From Sporomusaceae bacterium (GTDB lineage: Bacteria; Bacillota_C; Negativicutes; Sporomusales_B; UBA7701): 9,849 nucleotides of DNA. Under the pieces are notes generated by a model. It was given only the letters and a program-made list of their open reading frames with translations, made no database searches and was not told where the DNA came from. Numbering within the stretch: position 1 is the first letter of the stretch; each line of letters opens with the position of its first letter. The stretch spans positions 1-9,849 of the forward strand of contig JALHDI010000102.1 of the NCBI GenBank assembly GCA_022839045.1. The letters run 5' to 3'. Shown here piece after piece: positions 5,732 through 9,849 of the stretch. Both the position numbers and the translations under genes were made by a program.

Positions 5732-6457
5732 TTATGCCTCCTTCGCCAGCGGTCTTCCCAGACCGACGTTTGTTTTTCCGTTGAGCGACGGTTCGAAGCC
5801 GACTGTGCGCGCGATTTCCGCGGTGGGCACGGTGTTGTCTGCGGACATGCGGCTGGCAAGGTCAAGGCTGAAGACGGTGTCCAGCTTGGGGGCGACCTGC
5901 TTGATCGCGGTCAGGGTGGTCGCCAGTTTTTCGATGGCGACGTCGAATTCGACGATGGCTGACAGCACTTTTTCGCCGAGTATTCCGTCCTGCATTTTGC
6001 CGGTGGCGGTGTCGACCATCAGCGCGGTGACGGGGTTTTGCGGTTCAAAGACTACGCCGATGGGGGCGACCGCCATGGCGACTTTTTCGACGTCGCGGAA
6101 TCTGGTGCCCGTACCCGGCCTGCCGAGTTCGACGGCAACGCCGGCGTGCCCGCGCTTGAAGCGGCCGGTGACGTCGTTGGTTTTCATTTCTTCGGTGCCG
6201 CGCCCGGGAACAGAGGTGGTCTTGTGGGGAACGAGCGGGTTGGAGAAGGTCCGGCGGAGGTTGCGCATTTCGTCCAGTTCTTGTTGCTGAAGGGCGCCGG
6301 TGGGACATACTTTCGGCCTTTGGCATATGCCGCATTCGACGCATTCGTCGAGGTCGATCGTGCATTTCCCTTCGCTTTCCCGGTAAGCGATGCACCCCAT
6401 CGGGCAGTAGGGCTGGCACAGTTGACAGCCGATACAGGTCTCCTTGTCAATAATCAT
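5732..6457 (-). CDS. 2x[4Fe-4S] ferredoxin fused to an unrecognised C-terminal domain
   Basis: This 241-aa cytoplasmic protein is the first gene of the transporter operon. Residues 1-55 are a ferredoxin domain with C8, C11, C14, C18 (CxxCxxCxxxC followed by Pro) and C39, C42, C45, C51 (CxxCxxC then five residues to Cys-Pro). The last spacing is longer than the usual three. Two extra cysteines, C22 and C32, lie between the motifs. After a linker (about 60-95) comes a domain of about 145 aa without cysteines. It holds a Gly-rich stretch with Gly-His-Ala-Gly (103-106) and Gly-Arg-Pro-Gly-Thr-Gly (112-117), then alternating strand/helix-like segments. I do not recognise this domain. The ferredoxin part implies electron transfer, perhaps to a reductase formed with the adjacent 206-aa protein, but no catalytic motif shows. 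AAAGGAG lies 8 nt before the ATG. Confidence 0.88.
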   Translation of the reverse strand: MIIDKETCIGCQLCQPYCPMGCIAYRESEGKCTIDLDECVECGICQRPKVCPTGALQQQELDEMRNLRRTFSNPLVPHKTTSVPGRGTEEMKTNDVTGRFKRGHAGVAVELGRPGTGTRFRDVEKVAMAVAPIGVVFEPQNPVTALMVDTATGKMQDGILGEKVLSAIVEFDVAIEKLATTLTAIKQVAPKLDTVFSLDLASRMSADNTVPTAEIARTVGFEPSLNGKTNVGLGRPLAKEA

Positions 6458-6545
6458 AGGCTGTTCTCCTTTCGTTTTGGGCGTGGTTGCTTATGCCGTT
6501 TCTCCGCCTGTGACTTTCGCCGCGCGTTAAGGAGACGCCTATTTT

Positions 6546-6585
6546 ATTGCTTAAGTGCGGCTGATAATTGTCTTAATTGCTTTTA
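6546..6585. promoter_or_regulatory. Candidate operator: three ATTGYYTT-like repeats
   Basis: Three similar words lie in the AT-rich part of the divergent region: ATTGCTTAA (6546-6554), ATTGTCTTAA (6567-6576) and ATTGCTTTTA (6576-6585). They start 21 and 9 bp apart, so the outer two are 30 bp apart, and they overlap the weak leftward promoter. The middle copy lies beside a near-palindrome, GATAATTGTC (6563-6572). CitB/DcuR-type regulators bind AT-rich sites near their target promoters, so these are plausible regulator sites. The match is by eye only, and chance repeats are possible in AT-rich DNA. Confidence 0.35.
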
Positions 6586-6643
6586 TTTTTCGTTTATTTC
6601 ATTTATTTACAGCCCGTTTAGTGTTTTTATTTCGCGGCATCCG

Positions 6644-6652
6644 TGTTAAAAT
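6644..6652 (+). promoter_or_regulatory. Candidate extended -10 promoter for the two-component genes
   Basis: TG-T-TAAAAT fits an extended -10 element (TGn followed by a 5/6 match to TATAAT). The -35 region at the proper distance is poor (TTTTTA at 6624-6629), which is common for extended -10 promoters. It would start transcription near 6659, about 55 nt before the kinase start codon. Confidence 0.4.
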
Positions 6653-6714
6653 TTTGGTGATAAAGAAACCCTGGCTAAGGGGGGGGCGGTAGTATAAATT
6701 TCTCCGAGTCTTCC

Positions 6715-8292
6715 TTGCAGAAAAAGGTTTTTTTGTTGAATCTGCTCAGCGGCATGATAGTGTTGGCAATCATCATTTCGCTGTTTTATCTGTCGCTTGT
6801 CGATAATACCGAGAAGCAAATAGCCATCCAGGCGCGGAGCGTCGCTAATCTGGCGGCCGCGCGGGTGGATGTCGTCCAGGCTTATCTGACCAATGACCCG
6901 CCGAAGAATCTGGGCGGGATAGCGTACGAGGTCGAAAGAAAAACGAACGCCGCTTTTGTCGTGTTTCTGGACAAGAACGGCATCCGTTACACCCATCCGA
7001 ACCCGGAGCTGATCGGCAAGCCTTTTACTGGCAACGACGAGCTGCCGGCGTTGCGTGAGGGCAGGTCGTACATTTCGAAGGCGGTCGGCATTTCCGGCCC
7101 GTCGATCCGCGCCTTCGCTCCGGTGTTCGATTATACCGGCAACCAACTGGGCGCGGTGGCGGTGGGCTTCTGGGAACCCGATATCGCCAATATCATCTGG
7201 GGCGTTTTCCGTATCTTGTATATCATCATCCCGGTCAGCCTCGTTTCGGTCGCGCTGTTTTCTTTTCTGCTGGCCGGCAATGTGAAAAGGACGCTGTTCG
7301 GCATGGAGCCGGCGGAAATCGCCACGCAGCTCAAGGAACGGGAGACGATGCTGGAATCCGTCCGGGAGGGTATCATCGCGATCGACGCCGATTGCAAGGT
7401 GACGGTAGCCAACAGCGCCGCCCGCAGAATCCTGGCGCCGGAAGAAAATATCCTCGGCAACGATGTGGCTAAGTTGATCCCCAATACCAGGCTGCCGATC
7501 GTGATGGCGAACAAGACGGCCGAGCTGGACGAGCCGATGCTCCTGAACGGCCACGTGGTGCTGGTGAACCGCATCCCGCTTATGGTCGGCAACAGCGCGG
7601 TGGGCGCGATCTCGACTTTCCGCGATATGACGGAAATCAATAATCTGGCCGAAGAGCTGACGGGAGCGAGGCAGCTTGTGGATTCGCTGCGGGCGCGAAG
7701 CCATGAGTTCATGAACAAGCTGCAGGCCGTTTCGGGCCTTATCCAGCTCGGTTCGTACGCGGAGGCCCGCAAGTATATAACCAGGCTGACGGCGAAGGAG
7801 CAGTCGTTTATCGAGTTTTTGCTGAAGAATATCGCCAATCCGGCGGCCGCCGGGCTGTTGGAGGGCAAGTCGGCCGAGGCGCAGGAGCGGGGGATTGCGT
7901 TGTCGATCGACCCGAGCAGCAGGCTCTCCGTTCTGCCGCCTTATTTCGACGAGAACGCGCTGATCATCGTGCTGGGCAACCTGATCGAGAACGCGATGGA
8001 CGCCGTCCAGGACCTCCCCCCGGGAAGAAGGAGGGTGAGCGTGCTGGTAGCGCAGGACGACGACGGGATATTCATCAGGGTTGTCGATAACGGCTGCGGT
8101 GTCCCGGGTCATCTGCTGACCCAGATTTTCGAGAAGGGTTTTTCGACCAAGGAGCTGGGGCGGGGGTACGGGCTGGCGAATGTCAAAGCCAGGGTGGAGC
8201 TGGCGTCCGGTTCGATCGATGTAAAAAGCGATGCTTCGGGAACGGAGGTATCGGTCAGGATACCGGTCGGGCCGGCCTGTTCGCAGGAATAG
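6715..8292 (+). CDS. CitA/DcuS-type membrane sensor histidine kinase
   Basis: This 525-aa inner-membrane kinase senses an external ligand, probably a di- or tricarboxylate, and phosphorylates the adjacent regulator. Order of parts: TM helix (about 8-28); extracytoplasmic PDC/Cache domain (about 30-160) with Arg-Tyr-Thr-His-Pro-Asn-Pro at 91-97, a motif typical of citrate and C4-dicarboxylate sensors; TM helix (about 165-187); PAS domain (about 210-305); SpoB-type dimerisation segment with phospho-acceptor H330 (Ser-His-Glu-Phe-Met-Asn-Lys-Leu); HATPase with N box (N422, N426), Asp-Asn-Gly (458-460), a Phe-Ser-Thr-Lys stretch (476-479) and Gly-Arg-Gly-Tyr-Gly-Leu (482-487). The start is doubtful: TTG is the first usual start codon in frame after the stop at 6676, but it lacks a good ribosome binding site. 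An AAGGGGGGGG run lies 28 nt or more upstream. Ligand identity is inferred from family, not seen. Confidence 0.93.
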   Translation: MQKKVFLLNLLSGMIVLAIIISLFYLSLVDNTEKQIAIQARSVANLAAARVDVVQAYLTNDPPKNLGGIAYEVERKTNAAFVVFLDKNGIRYTHPNPELIGKPFTGNDELPALREGRSYISKAVGISGPSIRAFAPVFDYTGNQLGAVAVGFWEPDIANIIWGVFRILYIIIPVSLVSVALFSFLLAGNVKRTLFGMEPAEIATQLKERETMLESVREGIIAIDADCKVTVANSAARRILAPEENILGNDVAKLIPNTRLPIVMANKTAELDEPMLLNGHVVLVNRIPLMVGNSAVGAISTFRDMTEINNLAEELTGARQLVDSLRARSHEFMNKLQAVSGLIQLGSYAEARKYITRLTAKEQSFIEFLLKNIANPAAAGLLEGKSAEAQERGIALSIDPSSRLSVLPPYFDENALIIVLGNLIENAMDAVQDLPPGRRRVSVLVAQDDDGIFIRVVDNGCGVPGHLLTQIFEKGFSTKELGRGYGLANVKARVELASGSIDVKSDASGTEVSVRIPVGPACSQE

Positions 8293-8319
8293 ACGTTGAT
8301 GCTATTGCGGGGTGACAAG

Positions 8320-9057
8320 ATGCCTTTTTCGGTGCTGATTGTGGAAGACGACCCGATGGTATCGGATATTCTTCGGCGGGTTATCGAACGGATGAGCGGT
8401 TTTAAGGTGGCAGGTATAAGCGCTACGGAAAACGACGCGCTCAACAGCATCGCCAGGTTATCGCCCGATTTGATCCTTCTGGATATTTATCTGCCGACCG
8501 GCAACGGGCTGAATATTCTCAAGCATGTCCGGCACAAGGAGCTGGCGACCGATGTCATCCTTGTCACCGCCGCCAAGGATGTGCAGACGATTTATGCGAC
8601 GCTGCGGTTCGGTGCGATTGATTATATCATCAAGCCTTTCGATCTGGATCGTCTCAAGGCCGCGCTGAAGAATTACGCCCGGATGCGCAAGGTGTTCCAC
8701 AAGAAGGAGGAGATCCGCCAGGACGATCTCGATAAGATCGCCAAGCGGGCCGACGCGGACGCCGAGGAGGCGAAGGAGCCCCTCCAGGAGGATTTGCCTA
8801 AGGGGGTGCATCAGCTGACGCTGGAGCAGTTGCTGACGATCCTCCTGCGGGAGAAGAAGCCGATGACTTGTCAGGAGATCGCGACGGTGATGGCGATGTC
8901 GAAAATTACCGTTTGGCGCTATCTGGAGTATCTCGTGGAGACGAAGAAGATCAAGTATTCGTTGTTGTACGGCGGTACCGGCAGGCCTTCGAAGCTGTAT
9001 TTATCGAGGGCTGAGACGCCGGGACGCGAACGGGCAATTTTTAGGCCTCCGGGATGA
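8320..9057 (+). CDS. CitB/DcuR-type response regulator
   Basis: This 245-aa DNA-binding protein is the partner of the kinase 27 bp upstream and probably activates the divergent transporter operon. The receiver domain (1-120) has the acidic pair D10-D11, phospho-acceptor D55 (Leu-Leu-Asp-Ile), T83 and K105 (Lys-Pro-Phe). A charged linker (about 130-165) leads to a winged-helix-like output domain (about 168-235). That domain has the Gln-Glu-Ile-Ala helix, Thr-Val-Trp-Arg-Tyr-Leu recognition helix and a Gly-Arg-Pro-x-x-x-Tyr ending typical of the CitB family. I start at ATG 8320 because GGGGTGA lies 4 nt upstream. The frame also has TTG 8296 and ATG 8299, which would add up to eight residues before the receiver fold. 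The last codons and the stop lie inside the terminator hairpin, so the tail after the Leu-Tyr-Leu end of the fold is partly encoded by the hairpin arm. Confidence 0.93.
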   Translation: MPFSVLIVEDDPMVSDILRRVIERMSGFKVAGISATENDALNSIARLSPDLILLDIYLPTGNGLNILKHVRHKELATDVILVTAAKDVQTIYATLRFGAIDYIIKPFDLDRLKAALKNYARMRKVFHKKEEIRQDDLDKIAKRADADAEEAKEPLQEDLPKGVHQLTLEQLLTILLREKKPMTCQEIATVMAMSKITVWRYLEYLVETKKIKYSLLYGGTGRPSKLYLSRAETPGRERAIFRPPG

Positions 9058-9072
9058 TGATCCCGGAGGCCT
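9043..9072 (+). terminator. Terminator hairpin overlapping the regulator stop codon
   Basis: A perfect 13-bp stem (9043-9055 with 9060-9072) with a 4-nt loop contains the TGA stop of the response regulator (9055-9057). The following U tract is short and broken (TTTGGGTTT), so termination may be partial. A TTTTT run lies directly before the stem rather than after it. The core CTCCGGGA/TCCCGGAG is the same as in the terminator at 824-858. Confidence 0.75.
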
Positions 9073-9122
9073 TTGGGTTTAGGGGCGGATTGGGAGAAGG
9101 CGGCAAGGGTGCGCCTGATGCC

Positions 9123-9849
9123 TTATTCGCGCTCCAGCAGTTTGGGGACGCGCGGCGCACGGAGCTGGGACGGCGAGGGCAGGCCGGAGCCCATGAGGGG
9201 CCGGACGTAGAATTTGAAGGCGTCGGTGATGTGGTTGCCCTCGGCGTTGATGAATTCGTCGGGCATGGTGCGGGTTTTGCCGGCGACGTCGATAAGGGGC
9301 TGGAGGCGGTAGTCGACCGAGTAGTAGCCGGTGCGACGGATGGCGATCGAGCCGTCGACGTTGTTCCAGACGGCCATCTGCACCGCCCGTTCGCCTACTT
9401 CGCGGGCCTCGTGCTGGTCGACGTCGGAGACGCAGCCGAGGAAGGAGCGCTGGAGGTAGCCGAAGGTGTCGCTGCGGACGCGGGAGATGCCGAGCTTGTC
9501 TTTGATCAACTGGCTCAAGAGGTCGCCGACGACCCAGCTGCCGGAGAGGGAGACGTTGCCGTGGGCGTCGACTTCGGTGTCTTTGCGGAGGGAGACGACG
9601 ATGGGGTCGCCGGAACGGTCGCAGATGCCTTCGGAGAGGGCGACGACGCACATGCGGTGGCGGTCGTAGGTCTTTTTGACGGCGGCGAGGAATTCGTCGA
9701 CGTCGAAGACGCGCTCGGGCAGGTAGATGAGGTGGGGGCCGTCTTCGGGGTATTTCTGGGCGATGGCGGAGGAGGCGGCGAGGAAGCCGGCGTGCCGCCC
9801 CATGACGATGCCGAGGTAGACGCCCGGCAGGGCGCGGACGTCGAGGTTG
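9123..9849 (-). CDS. 6-phosphofructokinase, C-terminal two thirds (PPi-type features)
   Basis: The gene enters from the right edge, so its N-terminus is missing; 241 codons are visible. The enzyme phosphorylates fructose 6-phosphate to fructose 1,6-bisphosphate in glycolysis. Met-Gly-Arg-His-Ala-Gly (codons at 9803-9786) is the sugar-phosphate-binding MGR motif. It is followed by Tyr-Leu-Pro-Glu, Ser-Glu-Gly-Ile, and Gly-Tyr-Leu-Gln-Arg-Ser in place of the His-x-Gln-Arg seen in classical ATP-PfkA. Tyr-x-Gln-Arg is more common in the PPi-dependent and mixed-substrate groups. The residues that decide between ATP and PPi (near the N-terminal phosphate-donor loops) lie outside the window, so the donor is unresolved. 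The first ATG visible in this frame (9801-9803) is internal, not the start, because the frame stays open and conserved to the edge. It is convergent with the response-regulator gene and seems unrelated to the transporter operon. Confidence 0.88.
   Translation of the reverse strand, partial: NLDVRALPGVYLGIVMGRHAGFLAASSAIAQKYPEDGPHLIYLPERVFDVDEFLAAVKKTYDRHRMCVVALSEGICDRSGDPIVVSLRKDTEVDAHGNVSLSGSWVVGDLLSQLIKDKLGISRVRSDTFGYLQRSFLGCVSDVDQHEAREVGERAVQMAVWNNVDGSIAIRRTGYYSVDYRLQPLIDVAGKTRTMPDEFINAEGNHITDAFKFYVRPLMGSGLPSPSQLRAPRVPKLLERE

Larger units (their letters stand above)
6458..6714. promoter_or_regulatory. Divergent control region between the transporter operon and the two-component genes
   Basis: This 257-bp spacer separates two divergent transcription units and must hold both promoters. 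Its middle (about 6540-6660) is much richer in A/T than anything around it. For the leftward operon a weak sigma-70-like pair can be drawn on the minus strand: TTATCA at 6567-6562 and TAAAAT at 6546-6541, with a 15-bp spacer, which is short. That would give a leader of about 80 nt. No riboswitch or clear terminator-like attenuator is evident in the leader. Confidence 0.6.

Noticed and set aside
6458..6540. Leader attenuator or riboswitch before the ferredoxin-fusion gene
   Set aside because: Only a weak 5-bp stem (TCTCC/GGAGA) could be found and no terminator-type U tract, so nothing beyond a plain leader is supported.
6646..8112. Open frame of 488 codons on the minus strand opposite the sensor kinase
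   Set aside because: It is Arg/His/Gln/Asp-rich low-complexity sequence typical of an antisense frame; the kinase on the plus strand has a complete domain set with correct catalytic residues.

Overview
The window looks like chromosomal DNA from an anaerobic, GC-rich bacterium, most likely of Firmicutes type (Negativicutes or Clostridia). This is an inference from AGGAGG-type ribosome binding sites, a TTG-started sensor kinase, a membrane-type group 4 [NiFe]-hydrogenase tail, several ferredoxin-type proteins and a phosphofructokinase with PPi-type features. No marker gene fixes the genus.

Layout. Positions 1-822 (+) hold the last codons of a group 4 hydrogenase large subunit and a complete ferredoxin/20-kDa small-subunit fusion, closed by a perfect bidirectional terminator (824-858). 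A 125-bp nested palindromic element (881-1005) fills the rest of the gap to a convergent operon. That operon reads leftward from 6457 to 1011. In transcription order it holds a 2x[4Fe-4S] ferredoxin fused to an unrecognised domain, a Cys/His-rich 206-aa protein of unknown function, and a complete tripartite tricarboxylate transporter (lipoprotein binding protein TctC, small membrane subunit TctB, large permease TctA), then a medium-chain zinc dehydrogenase. Every gene has a good ribosome binding site and gaps are short, except one hairpin-bearing gap between tctC and tctB. An AT-rich divergent control region (6458-6714) separates it from a rightward two-component pair: a CitA/DcuS-type sensor kinase (6715-8292) and a CitB/DcuR-type response regulator (8320-9057). 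A hairpin overlaps the regulator's stop codon. The window closes with the 3' part of a convergent 6-phosphofructokinase gene (9123-9849, minus strand).

How the parts fit. The sensor's periplasmic domain resembles di/tricarboxylate sensors, and the divergent arrangement suggests that it switches on the importer operon when a carboxylate is present outside. TctC would capture the substrate and TctAB would import it. The NAD-type dehydrogenase could oxidise a hydroxyl group on it. The ferredoxin fusion and the 206-aa protein are the unexplained core: they lead the operon, are translationally coupled, and look like an uncharacterised redox or metal-dependent module. The substrate and reaction cannot be read from the sequence. 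The hydrogenase and phosphofructokinase genes appear to be unrelated flanking loci.
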